Positions 44,895 to 56,054 of a DNA stretch of 64,000 bases are shown here, piece after piece. Numbering within the stretch: position 1 is the first letter of the stretch; each line of letters opens with the position of its first letter. The notes beneath the pieces were generated by a model. The model searched no databases and was not told the DNA's origin. It saw only the letters and a list, made by a program, of their open reading frames with translations. Source of the DNA: Paracoccus salsus (GTDB lineage: Bacteria; Pseudomonadota; Alphaproteobacteria; Rhodobacterales; Rhodobacteraceae). The DNA lies in the NCBI RefSeq assembly GCF_021556615.1, contig NZ_JAKGGD010000007.1, forward strand, positions 1-64,000, in the 5' to 3' direction. The position numbers and the translations under genes are program-made.

Positions 44895-46208
44895 ATGGCC
44901 GAGATTTCCTTTCCTCGGGAACCGGACGAATTCGAACGCTGGATCGCGAAAACCGACGCCCATGCTGTTGCCAAGGCGCTCAACCGCTGTGCCCCGGACG
45001 AACGCATCGCGGCCTTTCGCCGGCTCCCCCAGAAGCGTGCCGGACGCGTCCTGAGCCTGCTCGATCCCGTCAACCAGGCCGATGTTCTTCTGGCAATGCC
45101 CGAGACCCGGCGCCGCGTGTTGCTGAACGACATGGAGCCCGATGACCGCGCGCGCCTGTTCGCAAGCGTGCCGGCATCCGTGTCGGGACGCATGCTCGAT
45201 GATCTGTCTGCCGAGGAACGTGCCTCGACCGAGGCGCTGCTGCGCCACCGGCCCGAGAGTGCGGGGCGGATCATGAGCCCCGAGTTCCTGAGCCTCGGCC
45301 TCGACATGACGGTGTCCGCGGCCCTCGATGCGATCCGCGAGGGGCAGGAGCGGGCCGAGACGATATATCTCATGCCCGTCGTGCAGAAGGACATGCAGCT
45401 GATCGGGATGCTGGACCTTGCGCGGCTGGTTCTTGCAGAACCGGACGCGCTGGTGGCCGAACTGGTGCGCGAGGATGTGCCGGTCGTCTCGGTCGATGAC
45501 GACCAGGAGGATGTCGCACGGCTGATGAAGGGGGGCGACCTGATGGTCGTGCCGGTGGTCGAGAACCGCCGGCTTGTGGGAATCATCACCTTCGACGACG
45601 CCATGGAGGTGCTGGAGTTCGAGGAGGGTGAGGATTTCGCACGAACCGGCGCGTCCGAACCGCTGGGGCGGCCGTATCTGGCCGTGCCCATCCTGCGCCT
45701 CGTGCGCGCGCGCATCCTGTGGCTTTCGCTGCTTGCCGTCGCGGCTGCCCTGACGGTCAACGTGCTGCGTGTCTTCGAGACCATGCTGGAGAGCGCCGTG
45801 ACCCTGACCCTTTTCATTCCCCTGCTGATCGGCATCGGCGGCAACACCGGCGCGCAGTCGGCGACGACGATCGTGCGCGCGCTTGCGGTCCATGACGTGC
45901 AGCCGGCCGATGTGCTGAAAGTGGCCCTCCGCGAGGCCGCAACGGGTCTGACGATGGGCCTGCTCATCGCAGCTGCCGCTCTCGCCCTGGTCTCGTATCT
46001 CTTCGATCCTGACCTGGCCGTCGTCGTGGCGGTGACGCTGGTTGCGATATGTCTGCTTGCCGCGCTTGTCGGATCGGTGATGCCCATCTTCGCCCGACTG
46101 CTCGGAATCGATCCGGCGGTGTTCAGCGCGCCTTTCGTGACGACCATCGTCGATACAACCGGCCTCATTGTCTATTTCCTGGTGGCCCGTCTGGTTCTCG
46201 GCCTCTAG
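44895..46208 (+). CDS. mgtE: MgtE family magnesium transporter
   Basis: A 437-aa Mg2+ channel of the MgtE type. Residues 1-120 are the superhelical N domain (RLPQKRAGRVLSLLDP, MEPDDRARLFASVP). About 125-255 is a CBS pair that senses Mg2+. From about 270 there are five membrane spans, with the selectivity signature GIGGNTGAQSATTIVRALAV. The ATG at 44895 starts MAEISFPREPDEF; a longer frame upstream is not supported. It is divergent from a P2-type cation pump. Cation supply for the nearby ATPases is a reasonable inference. Confidence 0.93.
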   Translation: MAEISFPREPDEFERWIAKTDAHAVAKALNRCAPDERIAAFRRLPQKRAGRVLSLLDPVNQADVLLAMPETRRRVLLNDMEPDDRARLFASVPASVSGRMLDDLSAEERASTEALLRHRPESAGRIMSPEFLSLGLDMTVSAALDAIREGQERAETIYLMPVVQKDMQLIGMLDLARLVLAEPDALVAELVREDVPVVSVDDDQEDVARLMKGGDLMVVPVVENRRLVGIITFDDAMEVLEFEEGEDFARTGASEPLGRPYLAVPILRLVRARILWLSLLAVAAALTVNVLRVFETMLESAVTLTLFIPLLIGIGGNTGAQSATTIVRALAVHDVQPADVLKVALREAATGLTMGLLIAAAALALVSYLFDPDLAVVVAVTLVAICLLAALVGSVMPIFARLLGIDPAVFSAPFVTTIVDTTGLIVYFLVARLVLGL

Positions 46209-46341
46209 CAGGCCGTCCCGCGCCGGGCCCGATCGACACAGGGCTAGCGCTGCCGCCCGAAAGACGTGGTCGGTCTTTGCCGCCGGGCTCTTGTGCAACG
46301 GCGGAAAACAGCGTTCCTTGGGTCGCACGGAGGTGTGCCGA

Positions 46342-46821
46342 ATGAAGATCGATCATGATACCTGGATCGTCGTGGCGGATGGCGAGAAGTTTCTTCTGCT
46401 GCGCAATGAGGGCGATGCCCAGCATCCCATCCTTCGCGCCATGGCGAAGGAAGAAGACCCCAATCCGCCCGCCCGAGAGCTTGCAAGCGATCGCCCGGGG
46501 CGGATGCCGGACCAGGGCGGAACGCGCGGACAGGCCGGGGGCGGGATCGCGCATGGCGGGGGGCCACGAAGCGCGATGGAGGAAACCGACCGGCATCGCG
46601 TCGCGGAACATCGCTTCGCCGAGGAACTGGCGGAACAGCTTGTCGAATGGGCCGGCAAGGGCCGCTTCAAGCGCCTCATCGTCGTCGCGGATCCGCGAAC
46701 CCTGGGTGTGCTGCGCGACGCGTATGGCGACAAGCTGGAACCCGTCCTCGTCGCCGAGATCGACAAGGACCTGACCAACCTGACGTTGCCGGACATGGCG
46801 AAGCTGCTGAAAGACCACTGA
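46342..46821 (+). CDS. host-attachment family protein
   Basis: A 159-aa small protein starting MKIDHDTWIVVADGEKFLLL, the typical beginning of the host-attachment/AtsE-like family, which adopts an archaeal eRF1-related fold. A Gly-rich variable loop lies at about 50-75. A helix-strand-helix end follows (FAEELAEQLVEWAGKGRFKRLIVVADPRTLGVLRD). Despite the family name, most members have no proven role in attachment. GGAGG-like sequence lies upstream of the ATG. It sits between mgtE and the N-ATPase operon. Confidence 0.8.
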   Translation: MKIDHDTWIVVADGEKFLLLRNEGDAQHPILRAMAKEEDPNPPARELASDRPGRMPDQGGTRGQAGGGIAHGGGPRSAMEETDRHRVAEHRFAEELAEQLVEWAGKGRFKRLIVVADPRTLGVLRDAYGDKLEPVLVAEIDKDLTNLTLPDMAKLLKDH

Positions 46822-47063
46822 ACGGGGGGCCGGCCGGCGCGCGCCCGGTCGCCGCGGCCGGGCCGTCGCCTCGGGAAAGGCGCTCATGATCGTGTTCCGG
46901 GCGTTCGTCGCGACGAAGAAAGGCCCTCCGATCCGGCAGATCGGACACAGGCGCGGTGAAGGCGTCGTCATCGTGGGGAAACCGGAACCGGTCGTTGCCG
47001 GCACCGGCCAGGCAGCTTGCCCGTGAACGGGGAGGGCGAGGGGCCCGGGCCGATCCGCGCGGG

Positions 47064-47942
47064 TCATTCGGCTGAACTGACGGCCTCGAAACCCGACACG
47101 ACGTCAAGCAACTCACGCGTGATCGTCTCCTGGCGCCGCAGGCGGTAGAGTTGGCCGAGGTCCTCGCGCCGCTCCTCGATATTGCGTTCGGCGGCCTGCA
47201 TCGCGGCCAGGCGCGAGGCGTGTTCGCTGGCCAGTGCCTCGGCAAGGGCGCGGTAGATCACCACGAACAGCCGTTGCTGAACAAGCCAGGACATCAGCCT
47301 TGCGGCATCCATCCGGAACAGCGGCAGGGACCGGCCGGGCCAATCCGCCCGCGCCAGCTTTTCAAGATAGCTGTCGGGCAATGGCAGAAGCCGGTGCGCC
47401 TGCGGCTTGGCCGTGATGCGTCCCTGGCGGCGGTTATGCGCCAGCCAGACCTCGCCGACGCCCTGTTCTTGCGTCCAGCGGTCGACCGCGACGATCATCG
47501 ACTGCACCAGCCTCGACAAGCCCTCGACCGAGCCGGGCTGCGAGCGCAAGACATCCGCCGGCCGCCCGGCCGCCTCGAGCCGGGCCGCGGCGCGCGTTCC
47601 GATGACGCCCAGCACCACCGGCCGGTCGCCCATCCTCGACAGCGCAAAGCGGGTGATCTTGTCGTTGTAGCCACCGCACAGGCCGCGATCCGAGCCGATC
47701 ACGATCAACCCATCGCGACCCGTCTTGCCGCCCCCGCGCGGCAGGGGCCGCCCTGCCTGCCGGTGCCTGCGCAAGACCGCCATCAGGCCCAGCTCGACCG
47801 TGCGGGCATAATCCGCCATTGCCGCCTCGGCGTTTTCATATTGCCGGATGCTGACCGAGGACAGCGCCTTCATGGTGCGCACGATCGACTGGATGTCACC
47901 CGTGGTGTCCAGCGCGTCCGAAAGGCTTTCAAGCGTCTCCAT
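47064..47942 (-). CDS. atpG: N-ATPase gamma subunit
   Basis: A 292-aa central-stalk subunit, last gene of the N-type ATPase operon. The expected N-terminal helix ([29 protein letters not shown]) and the C-terminal helix ([22 protein letters not shown]) are present, with a Rossmann-like middle ([15 protein letters not shown]). Overlap with atpA is 14 bases. It rotates within the catalytic head and couples it to the c ring. N-ATPase gamma subunits diverge from those of the housekeeping enzyme, as here. Confidence 0.93.
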   Translation of the reverse strand: METLESLSDALDTTGDIQSIVRTMKALSSVSIRQYENAEAAMADYARTVELGLMAVLRRHRQAGRPLPRGGGKTGRDGLIVIGSDRGLCGGYNDKITRFALSRMGDRPVVLGVIGTRAAARLEAAGRPADVLRSQPGSVEGLSRLVQSMIVAVDRWTQEQGVGEVWLAHNRRQGRITAKPQAHRLLPLPDSYLEKLARADWPGRSLPLFRMDAARLMSWLVQQRLFVVIYRALAEALASEHASRLAAMQAAERNIEERREDLGQLYRLRRQETITRELLDVVSGFEAVSSAE

Positions 47943-49479
47943 CGTCGCCCTCGGTCGGCGGCGCCCCGGACAGCGCGTCCTGCAGTGCCTCGATCAACGC
48001 CTTGCGGTCGGTGTCGTCCAGCTTTTCGCCGGCGGAGATCCTGTCGCAGATATCGGGAACCTCCGAACGCACGGCCTTGCGGACGGTCTTTTCGGCCTCG
48101 GCCACATCGTCGGGCTCGAGATCGTCGAACAGCCCCTCGGTTGCGGCCATGAGGGCTGCGATCTGCTCGGGCACGGGCTGATGATCATGCTCGCGCTGCT
48201 TGAGAACCTCGCGAACCCGCAGGCCGCGGGTCAGCTTGCGGCGGGTCTCGGCGTCGAGTTGCGTGCCGAACCGGGCGAAGGTCTCCAACTCTTCGAATTG
48301 CGCGTACATCAGCCGCAGATTGCCGGCGACGGCGCGAAAGGCGGGCAGCTGGACCTTGCCGCCCACGCGGCTGACCGAGGTGCCGATGTCGATCGCCGGC
48401 AGATGGCCTTTCTCGAACAGCGAGGGCGACAGGTAGATCTGCCCGTCGGTGATCGAGATCAGGTTCGTGGGGATATAGGCCGAGATGTTCTGTGCCTGTG
48501 TCTCGACCACCGGCAGCGCGGTAAGCGAACCGCCGCCATGGTCCTCGCGCAGTTGCGTGGCGCGCTCCAGCAGGCGCGAATGGATATAGAAGATGTCGCC
48601 CGGATAGGCCTCGCGCCCCGGCGGGCGGCGCAACAGAAGCGACAATTCGCGATAGGCGCGCGCGTGGCGGGTGAGATCATCATAGACGATCAGCACGTCG
48701 CGCCCCTTGGCCATGAAATGCTCGGCCATCGAAGTCGCGGCATAGGGGGCGGCAAATTGCAGGCCGGGCGCATCCTCGCCGCTGGCCACCACGACGATGG
48801 TGCGATCCATCGCGCCGCCCTCGCGCAGGCTCTGGATCACGCGCGCCACGGCCGAGGCGCGCTGCCCGATGGCGCAGTAGATCGACAGCACGCCGCTGTC
48901 GGCCTGGTTCAGGATCGTATCCACGGCGATGGCGGTCTTGCCAGTCTGCCGGTCGCCCAGGATCAGTTCGCGCTGGCCGCGACCGATCGGGATGGCTGCA
49001 TCGACGGCCTTGATCCCGGTCTGTAGCGGCACCTGGACCGGCGCGCGGTGCATGATCGGGGGCGCAAGCCGTTCGATGGGCAGCCGCTCCTCGACCTCGA
49101 CGGCATCGCCGCCGTCCAGCGGCCGGCCAAGGCCGTCAACCACGCGCCCGATCAGGCCTGCGCCGACGGGCACATCGACCACGCGGCCCGTGCGGCGCAC
49201 CGGATCGCCCGGCCGCAGGCCCTCGGTCGGCCCCAGGATGATGACTCCGGCGCGTCCCGCGCTGATGCTGGAGGCGATCCCCAACACGTCGCCCGCGAAA
49301 ACCAGCAATTCATCCGCCCTCAGATCGGTGAAGCCCGCGACCTCTGCCACGCCGTTGCTGACCGACAGGATATGCGCGATCTCGGCCATCTCGAGGACCG
49401 GCCTGACCCGCGCAAGCGCATCTTCGAGCGGTTCGAAGAGATCGTCCTTCAGGTCGTCGGTGATCGTCTTGCGCGCCAT
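47929..49479 (-). CDS. atpA: N-ATPase alpha subunit
   Basis: A 516-aa F-type ATPase alpha subunit with a beta-barrel (1-95), the nucleotide-binding domain with P-loop GDRQTGKT at residues 175-182, and a C-terminal helical bundle. The sequence [14 protein letters not shown] and the [27 protein letters not shown] stretch are family hallmarks. The start overlaps the stop of the b/delta gene (ATGA). The operon order D-C-Q-R-B-E-F-A-G marks it as the auxiliary N-type enzyme and not the housekeeping F1Fo. Confidence 0.95.
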   Translation of the reverse strand: MARKTITDDLKDDLFEPLEDALARVRPVLEMAEIAHILSVSNGVAEVAGFTDLRADELLVFAGDVLGIASSISAGRAGVIILGPTEGLRPGDPVRRTGRVVDVPVGAGLIGRVVDGLGRPLDGGDAVEVEERLPIERLAPPIMHRAPVQVPLQTGIKAVDAAIPIGRGQRELILGDRQTGKTAIAVDTILNQADSGVLSIYCAIGQRASAVARVIQSLREGGAMDRTIVVVASGEDAPGLQFAAPYAATSMAEHFMAKGRDVLIVYDDLTRHARAYRELSLLLRRPPGREAYPGDIFYIHSRLLERATQLREDHGGGSLTALPVVETQAQNISAYIPTNLISITDGQIYLSPSLFEKGHLPAIDIGTSVSRVGGKVQLPAFRAVAGNLRLMYAQFEELETFARFGTQLDAETRRKLTRGLRVREVLKQREHDHQPVPEQIAALMAATEGLFDDLEPDDVAEAEKTVRKAVRSEVPDICDRISAGEKLDDTDRKALIEALQDALSGAPPTEGDDGDA

Positions 49480-50291
49480 CAGCCGCCTTCCGCGCTGTCG
49501 TCGGGATCCGGCAGGCCTGCGGCGCGGCGCCGCAGGCCGCCCTCGATCACTTCGTCAAGCGTCGTTTCCAGACGGTGCAGGAAGCGTGTGGCGGACCATT
49601 CCACCGTCTGCTCACCGATGGTCAGGCGCACGCCCAGCAGCAGGTCGTCATCCTCGCGATAGTCCACCTCGATATCCGGGGCGATGTACTCGCGGATCGC
49701 GCGCGTGATCTGACTGCGCGCAGCCGGCTTGAGCGGGACGCTGCTCTGCAGCGTGGCGGTGCCGTCCGCGCGCTCGGCCGCGGCCCTGAGCTTGTCGCGC
49801 GCCTCGTCGTCGAGGTCGGTCAGACGGTCCACGAAGGTCCCGGCCACCTGACCGGCCAGGTCGCTGCCCGCATAGTCCCTGAGCACGCGCCCGACGATCT
49901 CGATCACCTGATGGCCGGCCTGATGGCGCAACCGCTCGGCAAGTTCGTCGCGCTCGTCGTCCAGATGGTCTTGCCAGGACGTGCGCCGGGCCTCGATCTC
50001 CTTGCGAAGATCGTCTTCCAGATCCTCGCGCAAGGCCTCGGCCTTCTGCCGCGCCTCGCGCAGGACCTCTTCGCGCCTGGCCTCAAGCCTTTCCTGCTTT
50101 TCACGCAGATCCTCGGCCTCGGCCTCGACCTTGGCGCGCGCCTTCCTTGCCTCGGACAGCCGGGATTCGATGCGCTCTTCGCGCCGCGCCATCGCGGTGG
50201 TGATCGGACGGTAGAGAAACCGCTGCAACAGCCAGACCAGGACCAGGAAGTTGAAGATCTGCGCCGCGACCGTCAGCCAGTCGATCTGCAT
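49479..50291 (-). CDS. atpF: N-ATPase subunit b (b/delta-like stator)
   Basis: A 270-aa subunit with one N-terminal membrane helix ([16 protein letters not shown]) and a long charged coiled coil (about 30-150). A C-terminal delta-like region starts near residue 185 and contains [29 protein letters not shown]-ATPase operons lack a separate delta gene, and this fused-type subunit fills the role. The ATG at 50291 is preferred over an upstream start since GGAGG lies just before it. It follows atpE by 4 bases. Confidence 0.9.
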   Translation of the reverse strand: MQIDWLTVAAQIFNFLVLVWLLQRFLYRPITTAMARREERIESRLSEARKARAKVEAEAEDLREKQERLEARREEVLREARQKAEALREDLEDDLRKEIEARRTSWQDHLDDERDELAERLRHQAGHQVIEIVGRVLRDYAGSDLAGQVAGTFVDRLTDLDDEARDKLRAAAERADGTATLQSSVPLKPAARSQITRAIREYIAPDIEVDYREDDDLLLGVRLTIGEQTVEWSATRFLHRLETTLDEVIEGGLRRRAAGLPDPDDSAEGG

Positions 50292-50295
50292 GGTG

Positions 50296-50586
50296 TCAGC
50301 CTCCGGCAGCCTGGGTTGCAAGATCGGCGGCAAGATTGGCGAAGGGATTGGCGAAGATCAGGATCATCGACACGACGAAGCAGTAGATTGCCGTCGATTC
50401 GATCATCGCGAGACTGACGAACAGGGTGCGCGTGATGGTGTTTGCCGCATCGGGTTGCTGCGCGATCGCCTGCAGCGCCGTCGAGGCGGCGCGTCCCTCG
50501 GCCAGCGCCGGGCCGATCGACCCGATGGCGATGGTCAGCCCGGCGGTAAAGATCGAGATCGCGGCAATCAGGGTTGCGGCATCCAT
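50296..50586 (-). CDS. atpE: N-ATPase ring subunit c
   Basis: A 96-aa hairpin of two membrane helices. The ion site shows Glu63-Ser64-Thr65 with Tyr68 in helix 2 (IESTAIY), and a second carboxylate, Glu30, in helix 1 (ALAEGRAAS). The loop reads AQQPDA. In Na+-binding c subunits such as that of Ilyobacter the helix-1 position is Gln, so this two-carboxylate pattern differs from classical Na+ rings and is typical of N-ATPases. It begins 2 bases after the atpB stop, with an ATG at 50586. Confidence 0.93.
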   Translation of the reverse strand: MDAATLIAAISIFTAGLTIAIGSIGPALAEGRAASTALQAIAQQPDAANTITRTLFVSLAMIESTAIYCFVVSMILIFANPFANLAADLATQAAGG

Positions 50587-50588
50587 GC

Positions 50589-51293
50589 TCAGTCTCCTGT
50601 GTGATTGGTGGACGGATCGTCGGACCTGCGGCGGCTGCGGCTGGCCGATCCGATATAGACCATCGCGAGGATGGCGAAGATATAGGCCTGGATCAGGCCG
50701 GTCAGCAGGCCCAGAACCTGCATCACGATGGGAAAGAAGAACGGCGCGATACTGATCAGGATGCCCACGATCACCGTGCCGCTCATCACGTTGCCGTAAA
50801 GCCGCACGGCCAGCGCGATGGTCCGCGACGCCTCGCTGACGATGTTGAAGGGCAGCATCAGGGGCGTCGGCTGCACATAGTTGCGCAGATAGCCGGCAAG
50901 ACCGCGTTCGCCGATGGAAAACAGGGGCACCGCGACCAGCACGCAGATCGCCAGCGCCGCTGTTGTCGACAGCGAGCCGGTCGGCGGCTGGTAGCCCGGC
51001 ACGATGCTGAGCACATTGGCCGCAGCGATGAAGAGGAAAAGCGTGCCGATGAAAGGCAGGTAGCGGCCGGGCGTATCGGCACCGACCTCGGCGATCTGGT
51101 CGCGGATCGTCGTGACGATCACCTCCAGCATCACCTGCCAGCGCGAGACGGTTTCCCCCTCGCTCAGCCGCGCGGTGATCGCCCATGAGCCAACGACGAG
51201 CAGCGCCATGACCACCCATGTGAACACGATGGTCGCGTTGAGCGGCAGTCCCCGCCATTCGTAGAGGACCCAGGCGTCGGGGTTTATTTCCAT
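50589..51293 (-). CDS. atpB: N-ATPase subunit a
   Basis: A 234-aa membrane subunit forming the ion half-channels beside the c ring. The essential arginine sits in SRTIALAVRLYGNVMSG, and the C-terminal span reads LIQAYIFAILAMVYIGSA. The frame is open upstream, but the ATG at 51293 gives the conserved start MEINPDAWVLYEW and overlaps the end of atpR by 10 bases. The tail is basic (SRSRRRS). Confidence 0.92.
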   Translation of the reverse strand: MEINPDAWVLYEWRGLPLNATIVFTWVVMALLVVGSWAITARLSEGETVSRWQVMLEVIVTTIRDQIAEVGADTPGRYLPFIGTLFLFIAAANVLSIVPGYQPPTGSLSTTAALAICVLVAVPLFSIGERGLAGYLRNYVQPTPLMLPFNIVSEASRTIALAVRLYGNVMSGTVIVGILISIAPFFFPIVMQVLGLLTGLIQAYIFAILAMVYIGSASRSRRRSDDPSTNHTGD

Positions 51294-51586
51294 GTGGGTT
51301 TCCCTGGCTCTGTGCCCGCAACCAGGCGCGTTGCGGCGATTCTTGCGGCAACGAATCCGATCACTGCGGCGGCGATTCCCTCGACCCGCAGACCCAGCGC
51401 CGCCGCCGCCGCCAGAGCGCCAATCAGCAGGGCCATCCGCGCCACGCCAAGCGCCACGAATGTCAGCATGCCGCGGCGATCCTGCGGCAGCGACCGCACG
51501 GCCATCCAGAGCAGCCCCAGATAGACCGCGCCAAGGGCCCCGCCAACTGCGGCGCCGCCAAGCAGGGAGGTCATGGAAATCGTCAT
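51284..51586 (-). CDS. atpR: N-ATPase assembly protein AtpR
   Basis: A 100-aa protein with three hydrophobic segments (LLGGAAVGGALGAVYLGLLWMAV, VARMALLIGALAAAAALG, IAAAVIGFVAARIAA). AtpR is found only in N-ATPase operons and is thought to help ring assembly. The internal Met5 is an alternative start. The gene overlaps atpB and follows atpQ after 30 bases. Confidence 0.85.
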   Translation of the reverse strand: MTISMTSLLGGAAVGGALGAVYLGLLWMAVRSLPQDRRGMLTFVALGVARMALLIGALAAAAALGLRVEGIAAAVIGFVAARIAATRLVAGTEPGKPTWK

Positions 51587-51616
51587 CCTGCATCTCCGAG
51601 GATCTGTCCGGCCCGA

Positions 51617-51900
51617 TCACTCATCGCGACCCTCCCGCTGAACCCAGTACCAGGCATTGAGGGCGCCCAGGACGGCACCGGCAAGCAGCAGGGTCAGGGT
51701 CCAGGACACCTCGCCCGGCCAGCGCCGGTCGATCCAGATCCCCAGCGCAATGCCGGCGACGGTGGGAACCGCGACGGACCAGCCCACCAGTCCGAACATG
51801 CCCAAGCCATACCATGGGCTTTCGCGGCGGCGTTTGCGAGCCTCCTGCATCTGCCGCGCCTTGCGCGCGATGGTGCCTGTCTCGCTGTCGCGGTCCTCGG

Positions 51901-51904
<4 letters not shown>
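51617..51904 (-). CDS. atpQ: N-ATPase AtpQ (AtpI-like) protein
   Basis: A 95-aa protein with a charged N-terminus and two membrane helices (LGMFGLVGWSVAVPTVAGIALGIWIDRRWP and WTLTLLLAGAVLGALNAWYWVQ), matching AtpI/AtpQ proteins that assist c-ring assembly. Its ATG overlaps the atpC stop (ATGA). Confidence 0.87.
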
Positions 51905-53686
<1,782 letters not shown>

Positions 53687-53915
53687 TCACCATGATCCTT
53701 GCGTATCGGATGGACCCGTCCCTGTAGGACCGCAGGGCTGCGACAGGCTTGCCGCCGCAAGATAGCGTGTATCCATTGGCAAGAAAAACGGGTTTTCGAC
53801 ATCAGGCATGGTCAGGAAGGCGAAACGTCCGGTGCCGGTCACCACGACACGGGCCGCGCTCGTCCGATCGTGGATCCGACCCGTCGCGGGCCCGGCACCA
53901 TGGAAACGGCTGCGC
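53687..53915. other. intergenic region upstream of the N-ATPase operon
   Basis: The 229-base gap should hold the promoter of the leftward atpD operon. No -35/-10 pair or dyad stands out. Short open frames here are not convincing. Confidence 0.35.
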
Positions 53916-54368
53916 TCATACCGGCATGGCATCGGACGATTTGCGGCTGGAGGCAGGCTTGCCGCGGGACGTGCCCGCGTCCTTTGCGTCCTTGTCGACC
54001 GCAGAACCGGGCAGTCGCACCGTCGTTGACGCATCGACGCCACGCATGCACAGCGCCGTCCACTCCATCAGATCCGCAGTCATGCGCTCGAACGAGCCGC
54101 GCTGCCAGTCGGCCATCGCCTGCATGGCCGCTGCCGGGTCGACGGAGCCGGTTGCCTTCATCTTGTGCAGGGCCTCGACGGCCGCTTCGGTCGCCTTCTG
54201 GCGGCGTTCGAACCAATGAAGCGTGAACAGCCTGGCCTCCTTGAGCATGCAGCACTGCATTTCGAGGAGTTGTTCGACCTGGCCCGAGGCCGGTCCGATT
54301 CCCGTGAAAAGGGCCCGGGTCTTGCGCGCCGTCTCCGTGCGATCGAGTTGCGATTGTTCCTTCGCCAT
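53916..54368 (-). CDS. phasin-like granule-associated protein
   Basis: A 150-aa mostly helical protein with heptad-like hydrophobic spacing (LEMQCCMLKEARLFTLHWFERRQKATEAAVEALHKMKA). A polar Ser/Lys-rich tail ends in GKPASSRKSSDAMPV. This is the look of phasins, which coat polyhydroxyalkanoate granules. The ATG at 54368 follows GGAG. It lies at the left edge of the PHA island and faces away from the Crp/Fnr gene; a TTAAC-N4-GTCAA dyad lies 71 bases upstream of its start. Confidence 0.65.
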   Translation of the reverse strand: MAKEQSQLDRTETARKTRALFTGIGPASGQVEQLLEMQCCMLKEARLFTLHWFERRQKATEAAVEALHKMKATGSVDPAAAMQAMADWQRGSFERMTADLMEWTALCMRGVDASTTVRLPGSAVDKDAKDAGTSRGKPASSRKSSDAMPV

Positions 54369-54438
54369 GTGCACTCTCCATTTTACGCTGCCAGCCTGAT
54401 CCTTGATTCATCAGATCAGGTTCGTCGGCCTATCGGCA

Positions 54439-54452
54439 TTAACCTGCGTCAA
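54439..54452. promoter_or_regulatory. Crp/Fnr-type dyad, phasin/crp gap
   Basis: TTAAC-CTGC-GTCAA has the 5-4-5 geometry of Crp/Fnr boxes. It lies between the phasin-like gene and the Crp/Fnr gene and could serve either. Confidence 0.5.
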
Positions 54453-54590
54453 CCCGGTCAGACCGAGGCCAGGGGATGTCATTGCTCCGGGCGTTGTCGT
54501 AACGTGTTCCCGGCAAGAAAGATTCACGTGGACGGTCGGACGCGTGCGCGTCGGGCGCTGCATCCATTTGCCGCATCTTCGGAGGAGCCG

Positions 54591-55346
54591 ATGTCGCCAC
54601 AAGACGACTTGATCCACAAGACAGGCCAGGCGCTCGATGGCGTCCAGCTGCGTCGGGACGCGCGTGTTCAGGCGAGTCTGGCGGCCGCGCTCGATCACAC
54701 GATGCGTGTCTTGTCGAAGGGAACGATCCTGGTGTTCGAGGGCGCCAAGGTGGATTCGCTTTTCCACGTCACATCGGGCTGGCTGGCCGCAGCCAAGTCA
54801 CTGCCCGAGGGCGAACGCCAGATCGTCGAATTCGTCCTGCCCGGCGAAACCTATGATCCGACGTCCGCCGACGGCCAGACGAGCTATGTCGAACTGGAAG
54901 CCCTGTGCGAGACCACTGTGGCGATTATCGATGCGGCGACATGGGCGCGGCTGCTGAGCGAGTTGCCGGAGCTGCGCGATTCGGAAAGACTGAGGGATGT
55001 CGCCGCGCGGGCCCGGCAGTCCGAACGCATGCTGCGCCTTGGAAAATCCAGCGCCGAGTCCCGGGTCGCCTATGCCCTGATCGAGTTCTGCATGCGGATG
55101 ACGGCGATCGGCGAGACAGACAGGGATTGCGTCTTTCATGTCCCGCTTGGCCAGCAGCAGCTGGCCGAATATACGGGACTGTCATCGGTCCATGTCTGCC
55201 GGACGCTGCGGCGACTCGGCCGGAACGGGCTGATCACCGCGGATGATCACATGGATCTCGAGATCCATGATGTGCACGCGCTGGCGGTTCTGGCGGGCGT
55301 CGATCTTGATGCGCTTCGTCGGGAGATCATTCCCGGGGCCGCGTGA
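54591..55346 (+). CDS. Crp/Fnr-family regulator of the PHA/redox island
   Basis: A 251-aa regulator. Residues about 20-130 form the beta-roll sensor domain (MRVLSKGTILVFEGAKVDSLFHVTSGWLAAAK). A long dimer helix follows, then a winged helix around 185-225 with recognition helix LSSVHVCRTLRRL. No N-terminal Cys cluster for an iron-sulfur centre is seen. The recognition helix differs from both FNR (ExxSR) and CRP, so an altered half-site such as TTAAC is plausible. The ATG at 54591 has GGAGGAG just before it, better than the longer frame. Its 3' end overlaps the convergent CBS gene by 20 bases. Confidence 0.88.
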   Translation: MSPQDDLIHKTGQALDGVQLRRDARVQASLAAALDHTMRVLSKGTILVFEGAKVDSLFHVTSGWLAAAKSLPEGERQIVEFVLPGETYDPTSADGQTSYVELEALCETTVAIIDAATWARLLSELPELRDSERLRDVAARARQSERMLRLGKSSAESRVAYALIEFCMRMTAIGETDRDCVFHVPLGQQQLAEYTGLSSVHVCRTLRRLGRNGLITADDHMDLEIHDVHALAVLAGVDLDALRREIIPGAA

Positions 55347-55797
55347 CATGCGGGGCAGGGCCGCCTGACAGGCGCGCGCGCGCCTCGCTGATCTCGCCCA
55401 GCACCTGTCCGGCAAGCTCTTCTGACACATGTTCGGCAATATCGCCGACCGACAGGATGCCCACCGGCATGCCCGAGCGGTCGATCACCACCAGACGCCG
55501 GACCTGCCGGTCGCCCATCAGCGCCGCCGCCTGTGTCACGTCCTGATCCGCAAAGCAGGTCAGCACATCTGACGACATGATGTCCGCGATCCGCGTTTGC
55601 GGCCCCAGATCGGATGCCGGGGCGGCAAGCGCGCGCGTGACGATGTCGCGGTCGGTCACGATGCCGATCGGCCTGTCATCCTCGAACACGGGCAAGGTGC
55701 CGACTCCATGGGTTTGCATCCGCGCGGCTGCTTCGGCGATGGTTGTCGCGGCTGCGACACTGACGATCGGGCAAGACATGACTTTTCTGACAAGCAT
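55327..55797 (-). CDS. CBS-domain pair protein
   Basis: A 156-aa protein of two CBS domains. The first contains MQTHGVGTLPVFEDDRPIGIVTDRDIVTRAL and the second ALMGDRQVRRLVVIDRSGMPVGILSVGDIAEHV. Stand-alone CBS pairs sense adenine nucleotides or similar ligands. The ATG at 55797 (MLVRKVMS) matches the usual start of such proteins; a longer frame to 55857 lacks support. The last 20 bases overlap the convergent Crp/Fnr gene, so the two transcripts are antisense at their ends. Confidence 0.88.
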   Translation of the reverse strand: MLVRKVMSCPIVSVAAATTIAEAAARMQTHGVGTLPVFEDDRPIGIVTDRDIVTRALAAPASDLGPQTRIADIMSSDVLTCFADQDVTQAAALMGDRQVRRLVVIDRSGMPVGILSVGDIAEHVSEELAGQVLGEISEARARLSGGPAPHVTRPRE

Positions 55798-55884
55798 GGC
55801 GGGTTTGTGTGCCTCCGTCCCGGACCGGGCGCACCGGCCCGAATTCGTGGATGGCAATGCTGGTTGATGCCGCGACGCACCGCA

Positions 55885-55898
55885 TTAACCCCGAGCAA
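55885..55898. promoter_or_regulatory. Crp/Fnr-type dyad upstream of the CBS gene
   Basis: TTAAC-CCCG-AGCAA fits the same 5-4-5 layout with a weaker right half. Its centre is about 94 bases before the CBS gene start. Confidence 0.35.
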
Positions 55899-55998
55899 TG
55901 CAGGGCTGTCGACCGCCGCGCAGGATCCGCGTCATGCCGTGACCGCACACAGGGCGCACAAACCTGCGCATGACCCGGATGGGCGATCACGACTTAAT

Positions 55999-56007
55999 CC
56001 CCCCCCC
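55999..56007. repeat. C9 homopolymer, intergenic
   Basis: A run of nine C on the plus strand lies between the CBS gene start and the end of the phosphotransacetylase gene. The 257-base gap 55798-56054 otherwise holds only the weak dyad at 55885. Confidence 0.9.
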
Positions 56008-56054
56008 GCGCGGGATTTCCGGCGCGATGCGGCCGATGGCCCAGCCTTGCGGCC

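Noticed and set aside
46887-47028. A 46-codon plus-strand frame between the host-attachment gene and atpG
   Set aside because: No ribosome-binding site and no recognisable composition; likely chance.
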